This document shows, in pieces, positions 45,875 through 54,416 of a stretch of DNA of 64,000 bases. Source of the stretch: Desulfuromonas sp. KJ2020 (GTDB lineage: Bacteria > Desulfobacterota > Desulfuromonadia > Desulfuromonadales > SZUA-540); NCBI RefSeq assembly GCF_024197615.1, contig NZ_JAKUKE010000001.1, positions 645,029-709,028 of the forward strand. Direction: 5' to 3'. The position numbers and the translations under genes are program-made. Within the stretch, counting starts at the first letter, position 1. Each line of letters starts with the position of its first letter. Below the pieces are notes generated by a model. That model was not told the origin of the DNA, ran no database searches, and saw nothing but the letters and a program-made list of their open reading frames with translations.

Positions 45875-47071
45875 ATGGGTGGCGATATTGACTTTTCTGC
45901 CGTGATCAACTACTTTGACGGCTGGGCGCGACCACCGGATTGGCGCGCATCTCGCGTCCGCGCAATACTCCAGACAGCAGGCTCTCTTTTGACTCCTTTG
46001 ACGTTCAATCTGCCTATCGGGCTGCGGCTTTGGGAAAACGAATTCCGCCGCGGCAAATCCCCCCTCCACCGGGGCTACGCCTTCTCGCCACTGGAGGCCT
46101 CTTCGGACGCCTATCGCATTACCGTCATGGCCGAAGCGGACCAGATTTCCCGCCTTTTCCACAGCATTAGCCGGCTCTTTGGCCCCGAGGCCTTTCTCAT
46201 CCTGGAATTTTATCCCCACGAAATGGAGGCTCCCGGCGAAGAGCCCAGCGGGCCCACTACTTTCTACAGCCCTTATCTGCCGACCGCCGAGCTGCTCCAG
46301 GCCCTTGATACCTACCTGCCTCGCCTGATTCACGATGGTTTCGTCGGTTTCGGCCTGGCCAACAACCGGGCCGGGCTCGAATTTTTCTATTCCGAAGAAA
46401 AGGTGCTGACCTGCTTTTCCGGCAACCACCTGCGCGTCATCGATCTGCTGAACCAGCATGGCCTGCCCCATCGCCCCGACCTGCTCACCCCCGGCGATTT
46501 TGGCCACGACCATCTTTCGCTCCTCTGCCTTCCCGCCGACGAGCTGCCTCCGTTTCTGGCCGAAATGGGTCAGGATGATCTCGACTACGTGCTCTTCTGT
46601 CAGGAAATTGTCGAGGCTCTCGACATGTATCCCGTTGAGGAGACCCTCAGCTTTTTTCTGTCCAAGAAGGAACAGGATGCCATCGAGGCCTGCCTGAGCC
46701 GCCACAGCGAATTCTCCGAGTTTGCCGAGGAAGATTTCGGCAGTCTGCTGCTGGACTGGAACGACTTTGTCAGCGAGTGTGAGGCCGCCTTTGAAGGCGA
46801 CCTCTGGGAATATCAACAGGGGCTCAAGCTGCGCGACATGATCCAGTATGTTATCGAGGGGATCCCGCCGTCACTCGCGACCAAACTCAAGGAGATCCTG
46901 GCCGAACCGGATGCCCAGTTCCAGCGCAACCTGATCGACCGCCGCAAGCGGCTCGATGCCCCCGGCGACATTCCGGTGCGAGAGGAACGCTTCTGGTACC
47001 AGGGCGTGGTTCGCAACCAGGGAGCCTACCTGCGCCGGGACCTCATCCGCTGCGGCTGGTTCAAGCCCTGA
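45875..47071 (+). CDS. Hypothetical protein, 398 residues
   Basis: This soluble acidic protein has no signal peptide or membrane helix. Recognisable only are a run of aromatic/acidic segments such as FYPHEMEAPGEEPSGP and LDYVLFCQEIVEALDMYP, and a basic C terminus (RRKRLDAPGDIPVREERFWY). The ATG at 45875 has a weak purine-rich leader (GGGGAAAGGTGAAAGG) about 20 bases upstream, so the true start could differ. It precedes the menaquinone genes on the same strand by 45 bases, so an operon is possible, but nothing in the sequence ties it to that pathway. Confidence 0.7.
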   Translation: MGGDIDFSAVINYFDGWARPPDWRASRVRAILQTAGSLLTPLTFNLPIGLRLWENEFRRGKSPLHRGYAFSPLEASSDAYRITVMAEADQISRLFHSISRLFGPEAFLILEFYPHEMEAPGEEPSGPTTFYSPYLPTAELLQALDTYLPRLIHDGFVGFGLANNRAGLEFFYSEEKVLTCFSGNHLRVIDLLNQHGLPHRPDLLTPGDFGHDHLSLLCLPADELPPFLAEMGQDDLDYVLFCQEIVEALDMYPVEETLSFFLSKKEQDAIEACLSRHSEFSEFAEEDFGSLLLDWNDFVSECEAAFEGDLWEYQQGLKLRDMIQYVIEGIPPSLATKLKEILAEPDAQFQRNLIDRRKRLDAPGDIPVREERFWYQGVVRNQGAYLRRDLIRCGWFKP

Positions 47072-47116
47072 TCGCCACCGCTTCTTTGCTTTCATCTTTT
47101 CCCATGAGACACGCGC

Positions 47117-47863
47117 ATGATTGCCCTGATCGCCGCCGTACCGCTTGAAACCGAGCTGCTGCGCCAGACCCTGTCGCCATGGGAAGTGCGCCAGTGCGCC
47201 GGGTACGACCTGTTTCGGGGCAGCTATGGGGGACGCTCCATCGGTCTGCTGCACTGCGGGGTCGGCAAGGTCAACGCGGCGGCGGCGACGAAGGCGCTCA
47301 TCACTGCCTGTACGCCAAGCCTCATCCTCTCTTTCGGCTGCGGCGGCGCCTACCCCGGTGCCGGCCTGCTCACGGGAGACCTCGCCCTGGCAACGGCAGA
47401 AATCTACGGGGATGAGGGCGTTTTGACCCCCGGTGGTTTCTGCGATATGGAAGCCATTGGCTTTCCCCTGGCCCGCCGGGGCGGGGAAGCTTTTTTTAAC
47501 CGGTTTCCACTGAAGGCCGCCCTGATCGAACACGCCGCCCCGCTCCTGAAGACGCTCTGCGACAGCAGAGGCTGCCGCTTTGCCTCCGGACCGTTTGTCA
47601 CCATCTCTACTTGTTCGGGTACTTTGGCGGCCGGCCTGGCCATGGAAGAGCGCACCAGCGGGATTTGCGAAAATATGGAAGGGGCGGCTATCGCCCACGT
47701 CTGCCAACTGCACGACACCCCCTTTCTGGAGGTGCGGGGCATCTCCAACCTCACCGAAGACCGGGATTTTTCCCGCTGGGACCTGCGCGGTGCTGCCGCC
47801 ATGGCCCAGCAAGGGGTGCTGACCCTGCTGGAAAACCGGCCGGAAAGGGCTATCTCCGCATGA
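47117..47863 (+). CDS. mqnB: Futalosine hydrolase
   Basis: This 248-residue nucleosidase of the PNP/MTAN fold removes the base from futalosine in the alternative menaquinone pathway. The family pattern is visible: ALIAAVPLETELL at the N terminus, LLHCGVGKVNAAAATKALI, LILSFGCGGAYPGAGL and the catalytic ENMEGAAIAHVC. It overlaps mqnD by four bases (ATGA), which settles the assignment against generic MTA/SAH nucleosidases. Menaquinone is the expected quinone for this anaerobic lineage. Confidence 0.92.
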   Translation: MIALIAAVPLETELLRQTLSPWEVRQCAGYDLFRGSYGGRSIGLLHCGVGKVNAAAATKALITACTPSLILSFGCGGAYPGAGLLTGDLALATAEIYGDEGVLTPGGFCDMEAIGFPLARRGGEAFFNRFPLKAALIEHAAPLLKTLCDSRGCRFASGPFVTISTCSGTLAAGLAMEERTSGICENMEGAAIAHVCQLHDTPFLEVRGISNLTEDRDFSRWDLRGAAAMAQQGVLTLLENRPERAISA

Positions 47864-48696
47864 GCCAGCAACTGACCCTGGGCTACTCGCCCTGCCCCAA
47901 TGACACTTTTATCTTTCACGCCCTCATTCATGGCCTGATTCCAACGGGGGATCTGTGTTTTCGCGAACGCCTGGAGGATGTGGAGACTCTCAACCGCCTG
48001 GCCCTGGAGGGCACCCTCGATCTGACCAAAATCAGCTACCATGCCTTGGGCCATCTGCGCGACGATTACGCCCTCCTGCGCAGCGGCGGCGCTCTGGGGC
48101 GCGGCTGCGGTCCGTTGGTGGTGACAACCGGCGCCACCACCATGGAGGAGCTGAAAGGGAAAAAGATCGCCATCCCCGGCCGCCTGACGACCGCCAATCT
48201 CCTGCTGCAGCTTTATGGTGAAGGGTTCGAGGACGTGCTGATTCTGCCTTTCGATCAGATCATGGCCGTGATCCGGTCGGGGCAGGTCGAGGCCGGGGTG
48301 ATCATTCACGAATCCCGCTTCACCTACCAGGCTCACGGTCTGACCCAGGTGGCCGACCTCGGGGCCTGGTGGGAACAGGAGACCGGTCTGCCCATCCCCC
48401 TGGGAGGCATTCTGGCCAAACGTTCCCTGGGCGCCGCCACGATCGCCCGCGTCGAAGCGGCTCTGCGCGCCAGCGTGGCCTACGCCCAGAGTCACCCGGA
48501 AAGCTCGCGGGCCTATATCCGTCAGCACTCTCAGGAGCTGGCCGATGACGTCATTGCCAGCCACATCGCCCTTTACGTCAACCCCTTCTCCCTCGACCTG
48601 GGCGAAGAGGGGGTGCGGGCGGTTGAAACCCTGCTGCAGCGGGCGGAGGAGCGCGGCATCGTCCCGCCCAGCCGACAGCCTCTCTTTGTGACCTGA
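47860..48696 (+). CDS. mqnD: 1,4-dihydroxy-6-naphthoate synthase
   Basis: This 278-residue periplasmic-binding-protein-fold enzyme converts cyclic de-hypoxanthine futalosine to 1,4-dihydroxy-6-naphthoate. It has the family start LTLGYSPCPNDTFIFHALIH, then DLTKISYHALGHL and GRGCGPLV. A His in IIHESRFTYQ may serve catalysis. The ATG at 47860 overlaps mqnB; the longer frame from 47611 would lie inside mqnB. It ends the operon ahead of a strong bidirectional terminator. Confidence 0.93.
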   Translation: MSQQLTLGYSPCPNDTFIFHALIHGLIPTGDLCFRERLEDVETLNRLALEGTLDLTKISYHALGHLRDDYALLRSGGALGRGCGPLVVTTGATTMEELKGKKIAIPGRLTTANLLLQLYGEGFEDVLILPFDQIMAVIRSGQVEAGVIIHESRFTYQAHGLTQVADLGAWWEQETGLPIPLGGILAKRSLGAATIARVEAALRASVAYAQSHPESSRAYIRQHSQELADDVIASHIALYVNPFSLDLGEEGVRAVETLLQRAEERGIVPPSRQPLFVT

Positions 48697-48709
48697 AAGG
48701 GTCTGAAAA

Positions 48710-48757
48710 GACACAAAAAAAAGCGACTCCCGGCATGGGGTCGCTTTTTTTGTGTCA
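48710..48757. terminator. Bidirectional terminator between mqnD and serA
   Basis: GCGACTCC and GGGGTCGC pair (one G-T), extended by A-tracts and T-tracts on both sides (ACACAAAAAAAA / TTTTTTTGTGT). It serves the convergent mqnD and serA genes. Confidence 0.88.
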
Positions 48758-48771
48758 AAATGACAGGCGGT

Positions 48772-50364
48772 TTACCGCGCCATATGGACAGCTTTGATAA
48801 AGTGCGCGCCTACCGCCTCGGCCAGTCGGGCGACAATCTCCTCCGGGATGGGGGCATCGAGGGAGAGAACCACCATGGCTTCGCCGGCCTTCTCGCGGCG
48901 CCCCAGGTTGAGGGAGCCGATATTGATGTCGGCTTCGCCCAGGATGGTCCCGATTTTCCCGATCAGACCCGGCTTGTCATCATAGGTGATGACCAGCATG
49001 TGTTCTTCCGGCTGGAAATCGGTGTTAAAGTCGCGCATCTTGACGATTTTGGGAACACCGTCGAACAGGGTGCCGGCGATGATGCGACGTCCCTCGGGGG
49101 TCTCGATGGTCAGGGTGATGAGGTTCGAGAAGGAGCCGGCTTCGGTGTTGCGCACCTCTTCCACGTCAATCCCCATATTGCGGGCGATGAGGCGGGCGTT
49201 GACCATGTTGACTTCCTGCTCCGTATGGCGGTTGAGCAGTGCGGCCAGGCCGCACACGGTCAGGGGAGCGCAGTCGTAGCGGGCCAGCTTGCCGTTGTAG
49301 GTGAAAGTGACCTTGTTGGGGTTGGGGGTCGCCAGCTGGGAGATAAAGTCGCCGATGCGGCTGACCAGGGCCATGAAGGGTTTCATATGGTCCATGAGGT
49401 CGGGATCGAAACGGGGGATGTTGAGGGCGTTTTCCAGGGGGCGGCCGTCCAGGTAATTGACGATCTCCCGGCTGACATCGATCGCCACATTCTTCTGCGC
49501 TTCGAAGGTGTTGGCCCCAAGGTGGGGGGTGACGATCATCCTGGGGTGAGCGATGAGCTTCTGCAGGGTTTCGGTGCGCGGGGGCTCCTCGCTCCACACG
49601 TCGAAAGCGGCGCCGGCCACCTTGCTGCTTTCAAGGGCAGCCAGCATGGCCTCCTCGTTGATAATGCCGCCACGGGCGCAGTTGACAATGATGACGCCAT
49701 CCTTCATGCCGGGGAAGTGCTCGGCACCTACCAGGTCGCGGGTTTCTTCGTTCAGAGGCGTATGCACGGTGATGATGTCAGCATAGCGCACGATGTCTTC
49801 GAGGGAGACCAGCTTGACCCCGAAATCTTCCGCCCGCTTTTCAGCGATGTAGGGATCACAGGCGATGACGTCGGCCTCGAAGGCCTTGCAGCGCAGCGCC
49901 ACGCGGCCACCGACCTTGCCGAGGCCGATGATGCCGACGGTCTTGCCCTTGAGTTCATAGCCGGTAAAGGGCGCCCGCTTCCACTCGCCGCTTTTGAGGG
50001 AGGCGTTGGCCACCGTGACGTTGCGGCACAACGAAAGCAGAATGGCCATGGTATGTTCGGCCGCCGAATTGACGTTGCCGAAAGGGGCATTGACCACGAT
50101 CACCCCTTTGCCGCTGGCCGCTTCCACATCGACATTGTCGATGCCAACCCCGGCGCGGGCGATTATCTTGAGCCTGGTGGCGTGATCCAGCAGCGGCTGA
50201 TCGACCTGGGTGCCGCTGCGGGTGATGATGGCGTCGTAGGCTCCAATCGTCTGATGCAGCTCGGGAACGGACAGGCCGAGCTTGACGTCGACTTCGATAC
50301 GGGGATCATCGAGAAGGGGCTGGAGCCCTTCCTGGGAAATTTCATCGGTAACAAGGACCTTCAT
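48772..50364 (-). CDS. serA: D-3-phosphoglycerate dehydrogenase
   Basis: This 530-residue enzyme is the first of serine biosynthesis (3-phosphoglycerate + NAD to 3-phosphohydroxypyruvate). The NAD-binding GLGKVGGRVALRCKAF is near residue 150. The catalytic Arg, Glu and His regions are NCARGGIINEEAML and TPHLGANTFEAQ. A long C-terminal intervening domain and an ACT domain (HMLVITYDDKPGLIGKIGTI) follow, the long form that can be serine-sensitive. AAAAGGAG precedes the ATG. It follows aroF and a small Cys-rich gene on the same strand. Confidence 0.95.
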   Translation of the reverse strand: MKVLVTDEISQEGLQPLLDDPRIEVDVKLGLSVPELHQTIGAYDAIITRSGTQVDQPLLDHATRLKIIARAGVGIDNVDVEAASGKGVIVVNAPFGNVNSAAEHTMAILLSLCRNVTVANASLKSGEWKRAPFTGYELKGKTVGIIGLGKVGGRVALRCKAFEADVIACDPYIAEKRAEDFGVKLVSLEDIVRYADIITVHTPLNEETRDLVGAEHFPGMKDGVIIVNCARGGIINEEAMLAALESSKVAGAAFDVWSEEPPRTETLQKLIAHPRMIVTPHLGANTFEAQKNVAIDVSREIVNYLDGRPLENALNIPRFDPDLMDHMKPFMALVSRIGDFISQLATPNPNKVTFTYNGKLARYDCAPLTVCGLAALLNRHTEQEVNMVNARLIARNMGIDVEEVRNTEAGSFSNLITLTIETPEGRRIIAGTLFDGVPKIVKMRDFNTDFQPEEHMLVITYDDKPGLIGKIGTILGEADINIGSLNLGRREKAGEAMVVLSLDAPIPEEIVARLAEAVGAHFIKAVHMAR

Positions 50365-50503
50365 GACGGCTCCTTTTGCGGGGGATGGGGACAGCCAAAA
50401 GACCCTGTCCCTTTTTTAGGCAAGCGCAAATCTTAAAACTTTACAGCGCCTCTGTCAACGCCGTATACCACGCCCAAAGCCTGTCCGAGGCAGAGCCCGA
50501 CGA

Positions 50504-50779
50504 TCATTTGATGCGTTTGAGATGACCCCCTTTTTCCCCATCCTTTACCGGGGCGGCGACACCTTCCTCCTCCCGCGCGCCCTCTTCTGCGTCTTCACCG
50601 AGAAAGGGCAGGGATTTTGTTTCAATCATGGTCTCAATGGAGGTGGCGATGGAGAGACACTGCTTCATACAGACGCGGCGCGCCGGGCAGCTGGTGCAGT
50701 CCGCTTCGCCGCCGGCGACCCGCAGGGCATGCACGACCAGTTCAACACTTTCGACCTGGGACAGCGGAATAAAAAACAT
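50504..50779 (-). CDS. Small cysteine-cluster protein between aroF and serA
   Basis: This 91-residue protein starts MFFIPLSQVESVELVVHALR and has four cysteines in CTSCPARRVCMKQC, a possible Fe-S or zinc site. A charged, low-complexity tail follows (EDAEEGAREEEGVAAPVKDG). GGAGG is placed 6 bases before the ATG at 50779; the longer frame from 50824 is less likely. It lies 90 bases after aroF and 139 before serA, in the same direction. I recognise no named family. The cysteine spacing C-x2-C-x5-C-x3-C is not one of the standard ferredoxin patterns. Confidence 0.7.
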   Translation of the reverse strand: MFFIPLSQVESVELVVHALRVAGGEADCTSCPARRVCMKQCLSIATSIETMIETKSLPFLGEDAEEGAREEEGVAAPVKDGEKGGHLKRIK

Positions 50780-50869
50780 ATTTTTCCTCCTAGCGACGGG
50801 CAGACTGAACTGGCGCAACCGCACGCCGGTTCAATCTGCCCGAGTTTCGGCCGAACACTCTACCCTCTT

Positions 50870-51889
50870 TTACAGGGTTTTGCCAGCGACCGCCGCGTAC
50901 TGCCGCAACTTTTCCATGACGGCGGCGAACTCCTGGGGCCGCAGGGACTGAGGCCCGTCACTGGCCGCCTTTTCGGGGCAGGGATGCACCTCGATAATGA
51001 GGCCGTCGCAGCCGGCGGCGACAGCGGCATAGCTCATGGAGGGGACGAGGCTGGCATGGCCGGTGGCATGGGAGGGATCGATCATCACGGGCAGGTGGGT
51101 CTGCTCCTTGAGAACCGGCACCGCCGAAATATCCAGGGTGTTGCGGGTGGCAGTCTCGAAGGTGCGGATCCCCCGTTCGCAGAGGATGACGCGACGGTTG
51201 CCCTCGGCCAGAATGTACTCGGCACTCATGAGGAACTCCTGGATGGTGGTGGCCATGCCGCGTTTGAGCAGCACCGGCTTGTCGAGCTTACCCAGCATTT
51301 TGAGCAGGGCGAAGTTCTGCACGTTGCGCGCCCCCACCTGCATGATATCCGCATAGCGGGCCACCAGCTCGACGTCCCGGGGGTTGACCACCTCGGTGAC
51401 GATGGGCAGGCCGGTCTCCTGCCGCGCCAGATCGAGCAGCTTCAGCCCCTCTTCCTCCATCCCCTGGAACGAATAGGGGCTCGTCCGCGGCTTGAACGCC
51501 CCGCCGCGCAGCACCTTGGCGCCAGCCGCCTTGACCGCCCTGGCCGTCTCGACGATCTGCTCTTCGCTTTCCACCGAGCAGGGTCCGGCCATGACCACCA
51601 GGGAAGAACCGCCTATGGTCACACCCGGCGCCAGCTCGATTTCACTGGGAGCGGGGCACACTTCCCGACTAGCCAGTTTGTAAGGCTTAAGAATGGGGAC
51701 CACGCTCTCCACGCCGGGCATGGACTCCAGAGACTGCAGCACCATCTTGCCCCGCTCATCCCCGACGGCGCCGATGACATTGCGGGTCTCCCCGTGGATG
51801 ACGTGGGGCTTGTAACCGAGTTCGCGAATGCGTTTTTTCACTTCGGAAAGTTCTTCCTTGCCGACGCCTTGCTTCATGACGATGATCAT
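50870..51889 (-). CDS. aroF: 3-deoxy-7-phosphoheptulonate (DAHP) synthase, type I-beta with ACT-like N terminus
   Basis: This 339-residue enzyme condenses phosphoenolpyruvate and erythrose 4-phosphate, the entry step to aromatic amino acids. The N-terminal ferredoxin-like domain ([20 protein letters not shown]) is a regulatory ACT-like module. The catalytic part has [45 protein letters not shown] and [18 protein letters not shown] precedes the ATG. The leader upstream encodes a Phe/Tyr/Trp-rich peptide followed by hairpins, so transcription attenuation by aromatic amino acids is very likely. Confidence 0.95.
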   Translation of the reverse strand: MIIVMKQGVGKEELSEVKKRIRELGYKPHVIHGETRNVIGAVGDERGKMVLQSLESMPGVESVVPILKPYKLASREVCPAPSEIELAPGVTIGGSSLVVMAGPCSVESEEQIVETARAVKAAGAKVLRGGAFKPRTSPYSFQGMEEEGLKLLDLARQETGLPIVTEVVNPRDVELVARYADIMQVGARNVQNFALLKMLGKLDKPVLLKRGMATTIQEFLMSAEYILAEGNRRVILCERGIRTFETATRNTLDISAVPVLKEQTHLPVMIDPSHATGHASLVPSMSYAAVAAGCDGLIIEVHPCPEKAASDGPQSLRPQEFAAVMEKLRQYAAVAGKTL

Positions 51890-51929
51890 TTTTTTGCCTC
51901 CTGGTGTGTGATCGCCTTGCCGTTAAATG

Positions 51930-51963
51930 AAAAAGGCCCCGGAGCTGGTCCCGGAGCCTTTTT
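51930..51963 (-). terminator. Attenuator terminator in the aroF leader
   Basis: On the minus strand AAAAAGGCTCCGG and CCGGGGCCTTTTT form the stem (one mismatch), ending in a T-run 40 bases before the aroF ATG. It would terminate when the leader peptide is translated without stalling. Confidence 0.78.
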
Positions 51964-51984
51964 GATTTCGATCACAAGCAAAAA

Positions 51985-52021
51985 GACCACGGGAAAACCC
52001 TCTGCCGGTCTGCCCATGGTC
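51985..52021 (-). promoter_or_regulatory. Upstream hairpin of the aroF attenuator
   Basis: GACCATGGG (52021-52013) pairs with CCCGTGGTC (51993-51985) over 9 bp, followed by five T. It lies between the leader peptide and the terminator. It may be the pause/protector hairpin or a second terminator. Confidence 0.55.
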
Positions 52022-52048
52022 TCTGTCGGTTTGGTGTGTGGAGTCTTC

Positions 52049-52138
52049 TTACGCCAGCAAACCTCTTCCCAGGGCAGACGGTCTAAAATAACCGTACCAA
52101 AAGAAAAAGCGGCTAAAGATGGCGAAGGAAGAAAACAT
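52049..52138 (-). CDS. aroF leader peptide (29 residues)
   Basis: This short frame is preceded by GGAG 6 bases before the ATG. It encodes MFSSFAIFSRFFFWYGYFRP and then SALGRGLLA: seven Phe, two Tyr and one Trp within 18 residues. Clustered aromatic codons directly upstream of stable hairpins and a terminator are the classic layout of an amino-acid attenuator, as in pheA or trp leaders. Ribosome stalling at the aromatic codons would favour an antiterminator and switch aroF on. The mixed Phe-Tyr-Trp composition suggests sensing of all three products. Confidence 0.85.
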   Translation of the reverse strand: MFSSFAIFSRFFFWYGYFRPSALGRGLLA

Positions 52139-52169
52139 GTTCTGCTCCATTAAAAATCAATGATTTTTT

Positions 52170-52198
52170 CTTTTAGCAGTATTCAGGAGAGATAGCAA
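52170..52198 (-). promoter_or_regulatory. Possible promoter of the aroF leader transcript
   Basis: Minus strand: TTGCTA (52198-52193), a 17-bp spacer and TAAAAG (52175-52170), about 30 bases before the leader-peptide start. Confidence 0.45.
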
Positions 52199-52252
52199 GA
52201 ACTAAGTTGACCCCCTGCAAAGACCCCTTCGTCAGAATCCTGATATTTTTTC

Positions 52253-52281
52253 TTGACAGCACAAAGCGATTTAGCTATAAA
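52253..52281 (+). promoter_or_regulatory. Promoter of tRNA-Phe
   Basis: TTGACA (52253-52258), a 17-bp spacer and TATAAA (52276-52281), near consensus and 13 bases before the tRNA 5' end. Confidence 0.85.
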
Positions 52282-52294
52282 CGGGCTTCCAAAC

Positions 52295-52371
<77 letters not shown>

Positions 52372-52380
52372 AAATATCAA

Positions 52381-52416
52381 GGGCTTGCCATACCGACGGC
52401 AAGCCCTTTTTCTTTT
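52381..52416 (+). terminator. Terminator after tRNA-Phe
   Basis: GGGCTTGCC (52381-52389) and GGCAAGCCC (52398-52406) are followed by TTTTTCTTTTT. A homologous but base-changed hairpin follows the second att copy. Confidence 0.85.
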
Positions 52417-52437
52417 TGTGTGTAATTTTGGTGTAAT
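52417..52437. repeat. 21-bp terminal repeat of island 1, left copy
   Basis: TGTGTGTAATTTTGGTGTAA plus T recurs exactly at 60961-60981 in the same orientation. Each contains two GTGTAAT units about 12 bp apart. They are candidate arm-type integrase sites. Confidence 0.6.
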
Positions 52438-52450
52438 GCTGTCAGGAATC

Positions 52451-53644
52451 CTAAGAAGCACCTTCTAACCTCTGCTCCAGCCTGTCCATAGCATCCTGAA
52501 TATGCTCCCCGTTCTGGTGTGCATACCTTAGCACCATAGCCAAAGTCTTATGCCCTGATATTCTCATGACCGTTGGCAGGTCTATGCCTTCCTGAACAAG
52601 ATGCGTTACAGCAGTGTGCCTCATGGTGTGACGGACAATTTGCGAAGGGTCCAATCCTGCCGCCGCAACAACCCGCCTGAATGCTTTGTCCAGGTTGGTC
52701 ACATGACCTGTTTTTGATTTGGCAGACGGGAACAGCCACTCCTCCCCCTCTTCTGCATTCTCTATGACTTCTTTCAACACATCGGCAAGCCGTCCGGTGA
52801 TTGGCTGCTCTCTCGTTCCGGCCTTGCCCTCAGGGACATGAATCTGCTTTCTATTAATGTCTATATGCTCAAGCCGGATAGCGAGAATTTCTGATTTACG
52901 CATTCCCGTATCAATGCCTATCAGTATGAACAGATGGATGTGGGGGTTCTCGTCTTCCAGGGACATTTGTTGCAGAGATGATATTTGCTCTCTCGTGAGG
53001 TAGACAATCTTGTTCGATTCTTCAGGGAGCAGCTTAACCTTGCATGGCCTGTAAGGAATCCACTTCCAGTCTATAGCCTTATTAAACAGATGAGACAGCA
53101 CCGCCAACTCTCGGTTGATTGTTCCATTACTCGTATTCTTCAGTGTAGAGATATCGAGGGGCTTATTCTTCTCCCCCCCTGGCACAGCCTTCTCTTTTGA
53201 CCGCTTTTCCTTATAACGTTCAATGTCGCTAACTGTAATTTTCGACAATGGCTGATTACCGAAATACGGAACAAGATGCTGCTCCAGGCGGCGCTTTTTG
53301 TTCTTAATATCCTTACCGCCTTCCTCTTCCAGGTTTTCAATATATTTCTTGGAAGCCTCTCGGAACCCCATTGCAACCTTACGCCCTTGGGGGAGGTTCA
53401 AACGGTCTTCCCTGGCTTTTGTTCTCAACCCTGCTATGGCAGCCTCTACATGCTCACGGGTCACACCTTCGGATTCTTTCCCGATAGCCCTGTGAATCCG
53501 TTGGCCGTCTACCATGACATTGATTGCAAAACGACCGTCACCATTATTCAGCCGAGTGAATACAATGCCATGCTCTTCAATCTTCTCCCCCGCTTCTAGC
53601 CTTCTCATTTGCGGACGTGTGAGCTTTTCGTATTTGATTGCCAT
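52451..53644 (-). CDS. Tyrosine recombinase (island integrase)
   Basis: This 397-residue phage-type integrase has an N-terminal arm/SAM-like core-binding region and a C-terminal catalytic domain. The catalytic Arg is in TGMRKSEILAIRLEHI. The HxxR box is HTMRHTAVTHLVQEG, and a third His is in SGHKTLAMVLRYAHQN, whose Tyr is the likely nucleophile. The stop lies 80 bases from the tRNA 3' end, so it was brought in by site-specific insertion there. A small RHH gene is just upstream on the same strand. Confidence 0.93.
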   Translation of the reverse strand: MAIKYEKLTRPQMRRLEAGEKIEEHGIVFTRLNNGDGRFAINVMVDGQRIHRAIGKESEGVTREHVEAAIAGLRTKAREDRLNLPQGRKVAMGFREASKKYIENLEEEGGKDIKNKKRRLEQHLVPYFGNQPLSKITVSDIERYKEKRSKEKAVPGGEKNKPLDISTLKNTSNGTINRELAVLSHLFNKAIDWKWIPYRPCKVKLLPEESNKIVYLTREQISSLQQMSLEDENPHIHLFILIGIDTGMRKSEILAIRLEHIDINRKQIHVPEGKAGTREQPITGRLADVLKEVIENAEEGEEWLFPSAKSKTGHVTNLDKAFRRVVAAAGLDPSQIVRHTMRHTAVTHLVQEGIDLPTVMRISGHKTLAMVLRYAHQNGEHIQDAMDRLEQRLEGAS

Positions 53645-53661
53645 ATCCCTGCCCTGTCTGC

Positions 53662-54072
53662 TTAATGCCTTGCCTTTATCGCCTGCTCGTTTATTTCATC
53701 CCAATTGGCTTTTATCTTTTCGTAGTTGGGTGTTCTATGAGCCTTCCAATATGTCTTCTTGTCCGCTTCGATTACCCGCCAAATCAGTTCTTCATCGTAG
53801 GTCAGTAACTCTGGGCAATGAAGACAGAGGTTAACAAAGCAAGTCACCTCGTCTTCATCGAATATGAGGTCTGGGAGATATTCTCCCTTTCCATTTGTCA
53901 GCCCCATTTCCTTGTCATGAAGAAGCCGTTCCAGTGCAAGTTCGATTACTGCCGTTATTGAAGTCCTTCGCTGAATACGGGCCAAGAGTTCAACGGAATA
54001 TCTCATCTTCGGAGTAAGCCTTACCGTCAAGAGTTTCCCTTTTCCGCTGCTTGGCCTTCCTGCCTTTGCCAT
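53662..54072 (-). CDS. Ribbon-helix-helix-type protein, 136 residues
   Basis: The N-terminal part has the RHH-like pattern LLTVRLTPKMRYSVELLARI, then SITAVIELALERLL, preceded by a basic AT-hook-like start (AKAGRPSSGKGK). The rest is acidic with two Cys (EVTCFVNLCLHCPELL). GGAGGTGG precedes the ATG at 54072; the frame from 54186 is less likely because it would read through the promoter region. It is divergent from the AlpA-like gene and precedes the integrase by 17 bases. It may be the regulator of island excision. Confidence 0.72.
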   Translation of the reverse strand: MAKAGRPSSGKGKLLTVRLTPKMRYSVELLARIQRRTSITAVIELALERLLHDKEMGLTNGKGEYLPDLIFDEDEVTCFVNLCLHCPELLTYDEELIWRVIEADKKTYWKAHRTPNYEKIKANWDEINEQAIKARH

Positions 54073-54123
54073 AGGTCCACCTCCCTGTGAGTGTTCATTC
54101 TGGGCAAATCTTAACAGCAATCT

Positions 54124-54166
54124 TTTTGTCTTGCAATATATTTTTTTATCTTGTATATTTTGTCTT
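54124..54166. promoter_or_regulatory. Divergent control region with repeated TTTTGTCTT
   Basis: TTTTGTCTT occurs at 54124-54132 and 54158-54166 in direct orientation around an AT-rich core, between the RHH gene and the AlpA-like gene. These are candidate operators for one of the two. Confidence 0.45.
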
Positions 54167-54185
54167 ACGAAATGGAGGACGGGCA

Positions 54186-54416
54186 ATGAAGGTCACAGAA
54201 ATTGAAATGCTTCCCGATGGGAGAATGGACGCCAACAATGCCGCACTGTATTTAGGCATGGCACCCAAAACCCTTGCCATGATGCGTTACCAGGGCAAAG
54301 GGCCTCTCTTCATCAAACGAGGCAGAATTTTCTATCGCAAGGACGACTTGGACCAATGGATTGCCGAAGGCTCAGGCATGAAAAGCACTGCTCAGGCAAG
54401 ACTGGTCAAAGCATAA
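54186..54416 (+). CDS. AlpA/excisionase-like helix-turn-helix protein
   Basis: This 76-residue protein has the MerR-like winged-helix pattern of excisionase family (helix_turn_helix_17) members. The segment DANNAALYLGMAPKTLAMM is followed by YQGKGPLFIKRGRIFYRKDD and LDQWIAEG. Such proteins direct excision with the island integrase or regulate it. GGAGGACGGGCA precedes the ATG at 54186. It is divergent from the RHH gene. The upstream in-frame ATG at 54087 lies in the control region and is unlikely. Confidence 0.82.
   Translation: MKVTEIEMLPDGRMDANNAALYLGMAPKTLAMMRYQGKGPLFIKRGRIFYRKDDLDQWIAEGSGMKSTAQARLVKA

Noticed and set aside
50388-50417. Hairpin GGGACAG/CTGTCCC with six T, just upstream of serA
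   Set aside because: The T-run is on the plus strand, where no gene ends; on the serA strand it would not terminate. Possibly accidental.
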